Origin: an uncultured Eubacteriales bacterium
GTDB lineage: Bacteria > Bacillota > Clostridia > Christensenellales > Aristaeellaceae
NCBI GenBank assembly: GCA_902801165.1
Contig: CADCHI010000001.1
Span: 91,186-155,185 of the forward strand
Reading direction: 5' to 3'
DNA length: 64,000 nt
Below the pieces are notes generated by a model. The model did no database searches. It had not been told where the DNA came from and saw nothing but the letters and a program-made list of their open reading frames with translations. The position numbers and the translations under genes were made by a program. Below are positions 56,067-63,878 of this stretch, in pieces (position 1 is the stretch's first letter; each line of letters starts with the position of its first letter).

Positions 56067-56285
56067 TCAGGGCTCCGCCTTCCGGTATTCCATCAGGTCC
56101 CCGGGCTGGCAGTCGAGGATCTCGCACAGCTTTGCCATCGTGGACACCTTGACGGCCTTGGCCTTGCCGTTCTTGAGGATGGAGACGTTGGCCAGGGTGA
56201 TGCCCAGCCTTTCCGACAACTCCGTGACGCTCATCTTGCGCCTGGCCAGCATGACGTCAATGTTGAAGATGATTTCGCCTTCCAT
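56067..56285 (-). CDS. Small XRE-type HTH regulator (YozG-like)
   Basis: 72 residues, almost all helix-turn-helix: NIDVMLARRKMSVTELSERL, then ITLANVSILKNGKAKAVKVS and CEILDCQPGDLMEYR. This compact type is usually found behind a DUF2975 membrane gene, as here (12 bases). It may repress the operon at the dyad over the promoter at 56786-56812. Confidence 0.88.
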   Translation of the reverse strand: MEGEIIFNIDVMLARRKMSVTELSERLGITLANVSILKNGKAKAVKVSTMAKLCEILDCQPGDLMEYRKAEP

Positions 56286-56297
56286 GCCGTCACCTCC

Positions 56298-56777
56298 TCA
56301 GATGGTCAGGTCGCTCTGCTCCTGGAGCGCGGCGGCCTTTTGCACGAGGTGGGACAGGCAGGCGGCAGCGACGGCCACGGCCACGCCCGCAAACACCACC
56401 AGCAGCATGCCCAGGAACACGCCCGGATGGCTCATGCTCAGCAGCATCAGCACCGCGTTGCCGACGAAGAAGAACGCGGCGTCCCCGGCGGCGAGGCGGG
56501 AGATCACCGTCAGGCGACGGGCGTTTTCGTTGGTGAAGGTGCGGTCCTGGCCGATGCTCGACGCGATCTGCCACCCAAAGATGAGCGCGGCATAGCAGGG
56601 GATGCCGGTGGCCAGCAGGAACAGCAGCCACGGCCAGTAGCGCCCCGAGAACTCCGGGTAGCTGGCGACGAGGGACGCCCCGTAGGAGGGAATCACCACG
56701 CCGTAGACGACGAGGCCGCAGAGGCCCACGCCGATGATTATGACCTTCAGCCACTTGGAAAGGGAAACCTGATTCAT
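56298..56777 (-). CDS. DUF2975 membrane protein
   Basis: 159 residues with four membrane helices and the DUF2975 stretch RRLTVISRLAAGDAAFFFVG. It forms an operon with the small HTH gene. The pair is widespread in Firmicutes and of unknown function; a membrane sensor with a DNA-binding partner is the usual guess. Confidence 0.85.
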   Translation of the reverse strand: MNQVSLSKWLKVIIIGVGLCGLVVYGVVIPSYGASLVASYPEFSGRYWPWLLFLLATGIPCYAALIFGWQIASSIGQDRTFTNENARRLTVISRLAAGDAAFFFVGNAVLMLLSMSHPGVFLGMLLVVFAGVAVAVAAACLSHLVQKAAALQEQSDLTI

Positions 56778-56785
56778 ACTAAAAC

Positions 56786-56839
56786 CTCCCCTTGGATCGT
56801 TTCCAAGGGGAGTATAGCACGGTATGATCTGAAAGTCAA
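56786..56839 (-). promoter_or_regulatory. Promoter with overlapping dyad operator for the DUF2975/HTH operon
   Basis: Minus strand: TTGACT (56834-56839), 17 bases, TATACT (56811-56816). A dyad CTCCCCTTGG-N7-CCAAGGGGAG (56786-56812) runs from the -10 box into the ribosome binding site. Since transcription should begin inside the dyad, it is better read as a DNA operator than as an RNA hairpin. Confidence 0.6.
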
Positions 56840-56864
56840 TAGAAATATATTGAATTACGATAAA

Positions 56865-58730
56865 TTATTTTTGGTTCTCGATCAACTGGGTCAACAGGGC
56901 GTTGCTGCGCCTGAGGAAGTCCACCATCCGGTCGGCCACCAGGGGCTGGCGGGCCATCTCGGCCAGGTCGGCCACCTGGGCGCAGACGGTCTCGGTGCGC
57001 TCGTTCTCCTCGGCGGCCTGCAGCCACTTGACCAGCGGGTGCTTGTCGTTGAGCACCAGGGTGCGCTTCTCGGGCAGCTTCATGTCCATGCCGCCCCAGC
57101 GGCTGGACATCTCGGTGAAGCGGCGGTTCTGCTCGTCCACGGTGATCATGGCGATCAGGCCGTCGTCCTTGAAGGGCTTCAGCTGCACGTCCACGGTGTC
57201 GTCCGCCATGGCCTTGCGGAACAGGCCCTCCAGCTTCTTCCGGGCCTCCTCGCTGACCTCGCCGGACTCGGTCAGGCTGTCGGCGGCGGCGTCCACGCGC
57301 TTGAAGCTGACCTTGCCGTCCCGCTCGGTGTACTCCAGGAAGCTGATGAAGTTGTTGTCGATCAGCGTGTTCAGCAGGATGACGTCCTTGCCCTGGTCGT
57401 TGTACAGCTTGATCATCTGGGCCTGGCGCTTCTCGTCGCTGGCGTAGTAGACGGTCTTTTCTTCCTCGTCGCCGCAGTTTTTGTTCAGGTACTCGTCCAG
57501 CGTCACGTACTCGCCGCCGGTGGTCTTGTAGATCAGGGCCTTCTTCACGCGATCGTAGAACTTGTCGTCCTTGATGCAGCCGTACTTCACGAAGGGATGG
57601 ATGTCGTCCCAGTAGCGCTGGTAGTCCTCGCGCTTGGTGTTGAACTCGGTCACCAGGCGGTCGGCCACCTTGCGGGTGATGTAGGCGGCCATCTTCTTCA
57701 CGTAGCCGTCATTCTGCAGGAAGGAGCGGGACACGTTCAGCGGCAGGTCGGGGCAGTCGATGACGCCCTTGAGCAGCAGCAGGAACTCGGGAATGACCTC
57801 CTTGATGTTGTCCGCCACGAACACCTGGTTGTTGTACAGCTTGATGACGCCCTCGCTGGCGCTGAACTCATTCTTGATCTTGGGGAAGTAGAGGATGCCC
57901 TTCAGGTTGAAGGGGTACTCCGCGTTCAGGTGGATCCAGAACAGCGGCTCGTCGTAGTCGTTGAAGACCTTGCGGTAGAACTCCTTGTATTCCTCGTCGG
58001 TGCACTCGTTGGGCCGCTTCATCCACAGCGGGTGGGTATCATTGATCTGCTGGGGCTCCTCCGGCTTCTTCGGCTCCTCGCCCTCCTTGGGCTCCTCGGG
58101 CTTCTTCACCTCGGACACAAAGATCGGCACGGGCATGAAGGCGCAGTGCTTCTCCAGGGTGCTGCGCAGCGTCCACAGGTTCAGGAAGTCCTTGTCGGCC
58201 TCGTCGATGTACAGCGTGATGGCCGTGCCGCGCTCCGTGCGGTCGGAGGGCTCTATCTCGTACTCCATGCCGTCCTCGCTGGTCCAGCGCACGGCAGGAG
58301 CGTCGGTGTAGCTCTTGGAGTCGATGACCACCTTGTCGGACACCATGAACGCGCTGTAGAAGCCCAGGCCGAAGTGACCGATGATGCCGGCGTCCTCGCC
58401 CTTGTTATCTTCGGTGTACTTGGTGATGAAGTCCGTGGCGCCGGAGAAGGCGACCTGGGCGATGTACTTGACGATCTCCTCTTCCGTCATGCCGATGCCG
58501 TTGTCGACGAAGGTGAGGGTGCCCTTCTCCTTGTCGGCGATGACGTCGATGCGCTCCGGCGCGTCGTCAACCTGGGCCTGGCCGTTGCTCACCAGCCAGC
58601 GCAGCTTGCGAATGGCGTCGCAGCCGTTGGAGACCAGCTCGCGCATGAAGATGTCCTTATCGGAATACAGCCACTGCTTGATGACCGGCATGATGTTCTC
58701 TGCATTTATGGAAACGGTTCCCTTGGACAT
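56865..58730 (-). CDS. htpG: Hsp90-family chaperone HtpG
   Basis: 621 residues. N-terminal GHKL ATPase (ELVSNGCDAIRKL, TFVDNGIGM, GHFGLGFYSAF), a middle domain, and a C-terminal dimerisation domain. An acidic Glu/Pro/Lys-rich insert (KKPEEPKEGEEPKKPEEP) about residue 210 acts as a charged linker. HtpG refolds or matures client proteins under stress. A perfect CIRCE element and a consensus-like promoter lie upstream, so HrcA should control it. Confidence 0.95.
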   Translation of the reverse strand: MSKGTVSINAENIMPVIKQWLYSDKDIFMRELVSNGCDAIRKLRWLVSNGQAQVDDAPERIDVIADKEKGTLTFVDNGIGMTEEEIVKYIAQVAFSGATDFITKYTEDNKGEDAGIIGHFGLGFYSAFMVSDKVVIDSKSYTDAPAVRWTSEDGMEYEIEPSDRTERGTAITLYIDEADKDFLNLWTLRSTLEKHCAFMPVPIFVSEVKKPEEPKEGEEPKKPEEPQQINDTHPLWMKRPNECTDEEYKEFYRKVFNDYDEPLFWIHLNAEYPFNLKGILYFPKIKNEFSASEGVIKLYNNQVFVADNIKEVIPEFLLLLKGVIDCPDLPLNVSRSFLQNDGYVKKMAAYITRKVADRLVTEFNTKREDYQRYWDDIHPFVKYGCIKDDKFYDRVKKALIYKTTGGEYVTLDEYLNKNCGDEEEKTVYYASDEKRQAQMIKLYNDQGKDVILLNTLIDNNFISFLEYTERDGKVSFKRVDAAADSLTESGEVSEEARKKLEGLFRKAMADDTVDVQLKPFKDDGLIAMITVDEQNRRFTEMSSRWGGMDMKLPEKRTLVLNDKHPLVKWLQAAEENERTETVCAQVADLAEMARQPLVADRMVDFLRRSNALLTQLIENQK

Positions 58731-58766
58731 GATTGATTACCTCCGAAAGTGTCTTTTGATAGTCCT

Positions 58767-58794
58767 ATTATAGTCCGATTTCGGGCATTGTCAA
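58767..58794 (-). promoter_or_regulatory. Promoter of htpG
   Basis: TTGACA, 16 bases, TATAAT on the minus strand, 37 bases before the ATG at 58730. Confidence 0.8.
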
Positions 58795-58801
58795 GCAAAA
58801 T

Positions 58802-58828
58802 TTAGCACTCATTACAAACGAGTGCTAA
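58802..58828. promoter_or_regulatory. CIRCE element (HrcA operator)
   Basis: TTAGCACTC-N9-GAGTGCTAA, a perfect match to CIRCE. It lies seven bases upstream of the htpG -35 box. It is also about 50 bases from the divergent promoter of the 58960 gene, so it could affect both. Confidence 0.95.
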
Positions 58829-58877
58829 TAAAATGGGCGTTTCAACCGACATTCTATGAAATTCTACTGTGGGTTGC

Positions 58878-58906
58878 TTGCAAATAGAAGTAGAAAATGG
58901 TATAGT
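58878..58906 (+). promoter_or_regulatory. Promoter of the HTH-helical protein gene
   Basis: TTGCAA, 17 bases, TATAGT, 54 bases before the ATG at 58960. Confidence 0.6.
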
Positions 58907-58959
58907 GTATGCAGGCAAGAGCCTGAATACAAATTGACGCTTTGAAGGAGGCGGAAGAT

Positions 58960-60558
58960 ATGATTGACAACATCGCAGTGGGAAAGACCATCGCAAAGCT
59001 CAGGCAGAACAAGAACATGACCCAGCAGCAGCTGGCGGCGGCGTTGAACGTATCGCATCAGGCCGTTTCCAAGTGGGAAACCGGCGCGGCCCTTCCGGAC
59101 GTACAGACGCTGATGGCCCTGACCCGCCTGTTCGGCATCACCATGGAGCAGCTGCTCAACGGCGAGGTGCCGGAGGATCGGGTGGAACCGGCCAGGCAGC
59201 CCTCGCCCTTCGAGGAGCCGATACAGAATATAGGAAATTTCGTCAACAACATCGTCACCGGCATCTTCCGCCCGCAGAAGGGCCCCTCCGAACCGGAGGA
59301 GGACACCTCGGACGACGGCGCGACGGACGCCGAGATGCCCCAGTCCGACGCCGAATACGAGGACGCGCCGCAGGCGGAGCCCGAGGCGGCGGACGGCGAC
59401 AGGGAAGAGGCTTCGGAGGAGGCCGAATTTGACGTGCAGCGCCTGCTGCAGATGGCGCCCTTCATGAGCAAGGCGGCCGTGGACGAGCTGCTGCTGGAGA
59501 ACAAGGACAAGCTGAACGCGGCGGACATCGCGCGCTTTGCGCCCTTCGCCAGCCAGGAGTGCCTGGAAAAGCTGATCCAGAGCCACCGGGAGGAGATCGG
59601 CTGGGATAACCTGCGCAAGGTCGCGCCGTTCCTGAAGCGGGAGATGGTGGACCAGCTGGCCAAGAGCGCCGCCAAGGGCGGTCGCTGCGTCAAACGCGCC
59701 GCGGAGCAGACTGGCATCAACACCGAGGAAATCGGCCGCGCCATGCAGGACATGGGCCAGAAGATCGGCGCGGGCGTGGAGAAGGCCATCCGCAAGGCGG
59801 CCAAGCTGGGCGAGGGCGTCGCCACCGAAGTGACCAATGCCTACAACAGCATCGTGGACGGCGCCCGCCAGAAGGAGAGCCGCGCCGCGGCGCTGCGCCG
59901 GGCGGCTTGCGAGCGCGCCTTGCAGGACGAGAAATGGGAGTGGCTGGCGGACCACGTGCCGGAGATCAAGGACGAGGAGCTGCTGCGGGAGATCGCCCAG
60001 AAGGCCAACGGCCTGGGCATGCACGACTGGGTGCTGGAGCACCTGAACGGCTACGCGGACACCCGCACCATCGACGCCGCCATCGAAGCGGGCAACTGGG
60101 GCTGGCTGGGGGACCACGTCTGGCAGTTCGAGGACGAGCTCCAGGAGAAGATCGCCCGGGCCGCCGCCCAGCAGGAGAACTGGCAGTGGCTGTCCACCTA
60201 TGCCGAGCAGATCACCCTGGAGCACTGCGCCGACGAGATCGGCATTGCCGCCTACAAGGCCGAGGCCCGGGTGCTGGCCAGCCAGATCGCGCGGCACTGC
60301 ATGAACGACGCCCAGCGGGAAAAACTGGCGAGCGTCGTGGCCGAAGCGGGGGACTTCGAGTACCTCCAGCAGATGGTGGACATCCTGAACCCCGAGTACA
60401 TCGGCAGGATGCTGGTGGCCGCCGCCCAGGCCAAGGACTGGGACCGCGTGCGGATGTTCGTGGGCAGCGCCGACCAGGACAGCATCGAGCAGATGATGGA
60501 GCTGGCCATCGCCGAGGGCAACTTCGACGCGGTGGACCTGCTGGACGAATACCTGTAA
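58960..60558 (+). CDS. XRE HTH fused to a long helical region, function unknown
   Basis: 532 residues from ATG 58960, with AAGGAGG at the right distance. Residues 5-62 are an XRE helix-turn-helix (LRQNKNMTQQQLAAALNVSH, then AVSKWETGAALPDVQTL). Residues about 85-160 are an acidic, disordered linker. From 165 on the chain is alpha-helical with repeat-like units such as EWLADHVPEIKDEELLREIA and GWLGDHVWQFEDELQEKI, each about 30 residues with a conserved W. No catalytic motif was recognised. The location opposite CIRCE-controlled htpG hints at a link to stress. Could be a regulator with a helical-repeat sensor domain. Confidence 0.8.
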   Translation: MIDNIAVGKTIAKLRQNKNMTQQQLAAALNVSHQAVSKWETGAALPDVQTLMALTRLFGITMEQLLNGEVPEDRVEPARQPSPFEEPIQNIGNFVNNIVTGIFRPQKGPSEPEEDTSDDGATDAEMPQSDAEYEDAPQAEPEAADGDREEASEEAEFDVQRLLQMAPFMSKAAVDELLLENKDKLNAADIARFAPFASQECLEKLIQSHREEIGWDNLRKVAPFLKREMVDQLAKSAAKGGRCVKRAAEQTGINTEEIGRAMQDMGQKIGAGVEKAIRKAAKLGEGVATEVTNAYNSIVDGARQKESRAAALRRAACERALQDEKWEWLADHVPEIKDEELLREIAQKANGLGMHDWVLEHLNGYADTRTIDAAIEAGNWGWLGDHVWQFEDELQEKIARAAAQQENWQWLSTYAEQITLEHCADEIGIAAYKAEARVLASQIARHCMNDAQREKLASVVAEAGDFEYLQQMVDILNPEYIGRMLVAAAQAKDWDRVRMFVGSADQDSIEQMMELAIAEGNFDAVDLLDEYL

Positions 60559-60586
60559 GCTGATAGAACTGACCGCGGAATACCCT

Positions 60587-60751
60587 GGGACTGTCTCAAA
60601 TAAACAGCGCATTGTGAAGGAATCATCGGCGATGATTCAGAACATACCGTAGGGGCGCCATACTTGGCGCCCACGGCGGAACGTCCGCTCCCAGCGGCAT
60701 TTCTGCCGTCCCTGCGAAGATGGCGCAATGTTGTTGTTTTGAGACAGTCCC
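60587..60751. mobile_element. MITE-like element, 165 bp, with perfect 14-bp terminal inverted repeats
   Basis: Ends GGGACTGTCTCAAA (60587-60600) and its exact complement (60738-60751). The core holds a perfect palindrome AATCATCGGCGATGATT and a stem GGGGCGCC/GGCGCCC. No reading frame. The right end with TTTTT may also terminate the 58960 transcript. The core recurs in part at 17163-17220. Confidence 0.8.
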
Positions 60752-60793
60752 TTTTTGCCGTGGGGGAGTTCCTCTCTGTGCTCAGAATTTGGC

Positions 60794-60822
60794 TTGCAGG
60801 GGCGGGCGGATCATGCTATAAT
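60794..60822 (+). promoter_or_regulatory. Promoter of the yybS-rplI-dnaB operon
   Basis: TTGCAG, 17 bases, TATAAT, 33 bases before the TTG start at 60856. Confidence 0.65.
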
Positions 60823-60855
60823 ATATAATGAATTAATATTATCGGAGGACGGAAC

Positions 60856-61959
60856 TTGGACTCTAATCGTGAAATCCGCGTGCCTGCGGGCCGGACGGCG
60901 GGGCTTGTGATCCTCGCCATCCTCGTCGGCGCGCTGCTGCCGGTGGTTGCGATCCTCCAGCTGGAGCTGGCGGTGACGCTGCCGGTGCTGATGCTCGGGG
61001 GCGTCTATGCGGTGTTCCTGTACGCCCGGGCGGGCTGGATACCGGCGGGCGCGCTGGTGGCGTCGGCGCTGGCCTCGACGGCGTGGCTGATGGGCTTCGA
61101 GCCGATGCTGATGCTTGCCGCCGCGGCGGTGCTGCCCGCGCTGGTCGTGATGCGGGGCGTGGTGCAAAAGCAGCCCTTCTTCCGGCAGCTGCGGCAGGGG
61201 CTGGTCGCCTTCGTGCTGGGACTGCTGGCGGCGATGCTCGTCGCCTACGCGACCTTCGGCGGCAGCATGATCTCCAGGTTCATGGACGTGGTGCGCCAGA
61301 TCGTCGGCCGCATCCCGGACGCCTCGCTGCAGACCATGCTGGACGCCCTGCGCGCGGCGCTGCCGGCGGAGGGCGCGGAGATGGCCGAGACCCTGACGGT
61401 GGAAAACTACCGCGGAATGATGATGGGCGCGCTGGACATGCTCGAGCAATACTACGCGCAGATGCTGCCTGGGGCGCTGTTCAGCGGCGCGCTGTTCAGC
61501 GGTACGCTGGCGGTGCTCTGGGGCAACTGGACCCTGGCCCGGCGCGGCATGGCCACCAACGAGAGCTTCGTGGGCCTGAGTCGATGGTTCCTGCCCTCGA
61601 ACGTCGCCATCGGTGCGATCGGTCTTTGGCTGGCGGGCTTCATACTGCTGAACGCAGGTTATGGCTCCGGCGAGACCGTCTACGCCGCCACCAGCCAGAT
61701 CGCGGGCACGGCGTTCTACATCCAGGCCCTCGCGGCGCTGGATCGGCGGCTGATACGGGGCGACAGGCCCCTGCGACGGCGCAGGCTGGCGATCGTGCTG
61801 CTGATCATCGCCTCGATGGTGCTGCGCACGGTGGCGTCCGTCATGACGTTCATCGGCCTGGCCTCCGCACTGTTTGGCACGCGGGGAGCCATCAAACTGT
61901 GGGCGCAGCGCCGCCAGGGACAAGACGACCATTCGGATCGGGACGATCCAGACAAATAG
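60856..61959 (+). CDS. yybS: YybS-like DUF2232 membrane protein
   Basis: 367 residues starting with TTG, chosen for the GGAGGA seven bases upstream. About eight membrane helices with the DUF2232 layout. In many Firmicutes this gene is followed by gdpP (yybT), then rplI and dnaB. Here rplI comes 12 bases after it and gdpP is missing. Function unknown; it may be an S-component-like membrane protein. Confidence 0.8.
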   Translation: MDSNREIRVPAGRTAGLVILAILVGALLPVVAILQLELAVTLPVLMLGGVYAVFLYARAGWIPAGALVASALASTAWLMGFEPMLMLAAAAVLPALVVMRGVVQKQPFFRQLRQGLVAFVLGLLAAMLVAYATFGGSMISRFMDVVRQIVGRIPDASLQTMLDALRAALPAEGAEMAETLTVENYRGMMMGALDMLEQYYAQMLPGALFSGALFSGTLAVLWGNWTLARRGMATNESFVGLSRWFLPSNVAIGAIGLWLAGFILLNAGYGSGETVYAATSQIAGTAFYIQALAALDRRLIRGDRPLRRRRLAIVLLIIASMVLRTVASVMTFIGLASALFGTRGAIKLWAQRRQGQDDHSDRDDPDK

Positions 61960-61971
61960 GAGGCAATTGAC

Positions 61972-62424
61972 ATGAAAGTTATCCTGCTTCAGGACATCAA
62001 GGGCACCGGCAAAAAGGACCAGATTCTGGAGATCTCCGACGGCTACGCCCGCAATTACCTGCTGCCCCGCAAGCTGGCCAAGGAGGCCACCGCGGAGGCG
62101 CTGAATTCCCTGGAGAAGGCCCGCAGCGCGGACCGGCACCGCGAGGAGGTGCGCAAGCAGGAGGCAGAGCAGCGCTCCCGCGAGCTGAAGGGCAAGGTGG
62201 TGCAGCTGGAGGTCAAGGGCGGCGAGAACGGCAAGCTCTACGGCTCCGTCACCAACGAGCAGATCGCCGCAGCCCTGAAGGCCCAGCACGGCATCGAGGT
62301 GGACAAGCGCAAGCTGGAGCAGGAGGAGCCGATCAAGAGCGCCGGCCAGTCCTTCGTGACGCTGAAGCTGTATCCCGGCATCTCCACCCGCATGATCGTC
62401 AACGTGAAGATCCAGGGGAAGTAA
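61972..62424 (+). CDS. rplI: 50S ribosomal protein L9
   Basis: 150 residues, normal length. MKVILLQDIKGTGKKDQIL, GYARNYLLPRKLA and the long central helix, then the C-terminal rRNA-binding domain with GSVTNEQIAAAL. It stabilises the L1-stalk region of 23S rRNA and helps keep frame. GGAGG precedes the ATG. Confidence 0.97.
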   Translation: MKVILLQDIKGTGKKDQILEISDGYARNYLLPRKLAKEATAEALNSLEKARSADRHREEVRKQEAEQRSRELKGKVVQLEVKGGENGKLYGSVTNEQIAAALKAQHGIEVDKRKLEQEEPIKSAGQSFVTLKLYPGISTRMIVNVKIQGK

Positions 62425-62442
62425 CGGACGCGAGGAGCAGCC

Positions 62443-63813
62443 ATGGAGCAGTACAATACACAGCCGGACGTCGCGCGGACGCCGCCCAACCACCCCAAGT
62501 CGGAGCGGGGCGTGCTCGGCGCGATGCTCAGGTCGCCGCGGGCGGCCCAGACCGCGCTGGAGAGCCTGCGCGCCGAGGATTTCTATGACCCGGCCAACCG
62601 GGAGATCTTCGATGCCATGCAGGCCATCGGTTCGGAGTCCCGGCCCATAGACCTCGTCACCGTGGACGAGGAGCTGACCCGCCGGGGCAGGCTGGACGCC
62701 GTGGGCGGGTCCGGCTACCTGGTGGAGCTGAGCACGAGCGTGCCCGCCACGGAGAACGTGTCGGCCTACATACGCATCGTGGACGAGAACGCCACGCTGC
62801 GCAGGCTGATCGCCGCCGCCGAGCAGATCATGCAGGACAGCTATTCCGGCGAAAAGGAGAACCAGGAGATCCTGGAATCCGCCGAGAAGGCCATCTACGA
62901 CATCACCATGCGCAAGGGCGGCGAGGAGCTGCAGAGGATCCAGCCGGTGCTGCTGAGCACCTTCGAGAAGATCGAGCTGCTGGTGAAGAACCACGGTCGC
63001 ATCGAGGGCGTGCCCACCGGCTACACCGAGCTGGACGAGCTGCTGACGGGCCTGCACCCCGGCGAGCTGGTGCTGGTGGCCGGGCGTCCCGCCATGGGCA
63101 AGACCAGCATCGGCATGAACTTCATCGAAAATGCCGCTATTCGGGCGGGCAAGAAGGCCGCGGTATTCTCGCTGGAGATGCCCGCGGAGCAGCTGGCCAT
63201 GCGCATGCTGTGTACCGAGGCCCGCGTGGACATGCAGCGGGTGCGCCGCGGCATGATCGAGGACGACGAGTGGGCCCGCCTCAGCGACGCGCTGATCAGC
63301 ATCGGCCCGGCCTCGATCTACGTGGATTGTACGCCGGGCATCACCGTGCCGGAGGTGCGCTCGAAGGCGCGCAGGCTCCAGCTGGAGCACGGCCTGGACG
63401 TGATCATGATCGACTACCTCTCCCTGATGACCGCCACGGGCAAGACCGGCAGCCGCCAGGAGGAGGTCTCCCAGATTTCCCGCACGCTGAAGGGCATGGC
63501 ACTGGAGTTGGGCGTGCCCGTCATCGCGCTGCAGCAGCTCTCCCGCGCCCCGGCAGGGCGCTCGAACCACCGGCCGCTGCTGTCGGACATCCGCGAATCC
63601 GGCGCCATCGAGCAGGACGCGGACGTGGTCATGTTCATCCACCGTGAGGACTACTACGATCCGGAGACCCCGGACAAGAACATCGCGGAGCTGATCATCG
63701 CCAAGCAGCGCAACGGTTCCCTGGGGACGGTCAAGCTGGGCTGGAAGGGCGAGTACACCTGGTTTACGGACATGTCGCCCCGGGCCAAGGAGGCCGTGCC
63801 GCCCAGCCTGTAG
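62443..63813 (+). CDS. dnaB: Replicative DNA helicase DnaB
   Basis: 456 residues. N-terminal helical DnaB domain (residues about 12-115), linker, and RecA-like helicase domain with Walker A GRPAMGKTS (Lys220), Walker B VIMIDYLSLM and the ALQQLSR and DADVVMFIHRE motifs. It unwinds DNA at the fork as a hexamer (called DnaC in Bacillus subtilis). ATG 62443 has GAGGAG upstream; 18 bases after rplI. Confidence 0.96.
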   Translation: MEQYNTQPDVARTPPNHPKSERGVLGAMLRSPRAAQTALESLRAEDFYDPANREIFDAMQAIGSESRPIDLVTVDEELTRRGRLDAVGGSGYLVELSTSVPATENVSAYIRIVDENATLRRLIAAAEQIMQDSYSGEKENQEILESAEKAIYDITMRKGGEELQRIQPVLLSTFEKIELLVKNHGRIEGVPTGYTELDELLTGLHPGELVLVAGRPAMGKTSIGMNFIENAAIRAGKKAAVFSLEMPAEQLAMRMLCTEARVDMQRVRRGMIEDDEWARLSDALISIGPASIYVDCTPGITVPEVRSKARRLQLEHGLDVIMIDYLSLMTATGKTGSRQEEVSQISRTLKGMALELGVPVIALQQLSRAPAGRSNHRPLLSDIRESGAIEQDADVVMFIHREDYYDPETPDKNIAELIIAKQRNGSLGTVKLGWKGEYTWFTDMSPRAKEAVPPSL

Positions 63814-63830
63814 AGCGGGCGGAGATGGCT

Positions 63831-63878
63831 TTCGGCGTGCACCGCCGGAACCCGCCGAACGGGGGAACGTTCCGTTTC
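63831..63878 (-). repeat. Decayed reverse copy of the two-hairpin repeat
   Basis: On the minus strand it reads AAACGGAACGTT, then TTCGGCG and CGCCGAA around GGTTCCGGCGGTGCA. The outer pair of hairpin 2 has changed from G-C to T-A on both sides, keeping the stem. The TGATT/AATCA ends are lost. The rest of the gap to 64000 holds no supported gene. Confidence 0.6.

Noticed and set aside
56786-56812. RNA hairpin hiding the ribosome binding site of DUF2975
   Set aside because: The predicted transcript start lies inside the dyad, so the 5' arm would not be in the RNA; treated as an operator instead.
56340-58736. 798-codon open frame on the plus strand
   Set aside because: Antisense to DUF2975 and htpG; ends in the CIRCE-side leader, no recognisable domain.
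60811-63642. 943-codon open frame on the minus strand
   Set aside because: Antisense to yybS, rplI and dnaB; composition dominated by His/Gln/Arg/Gly.
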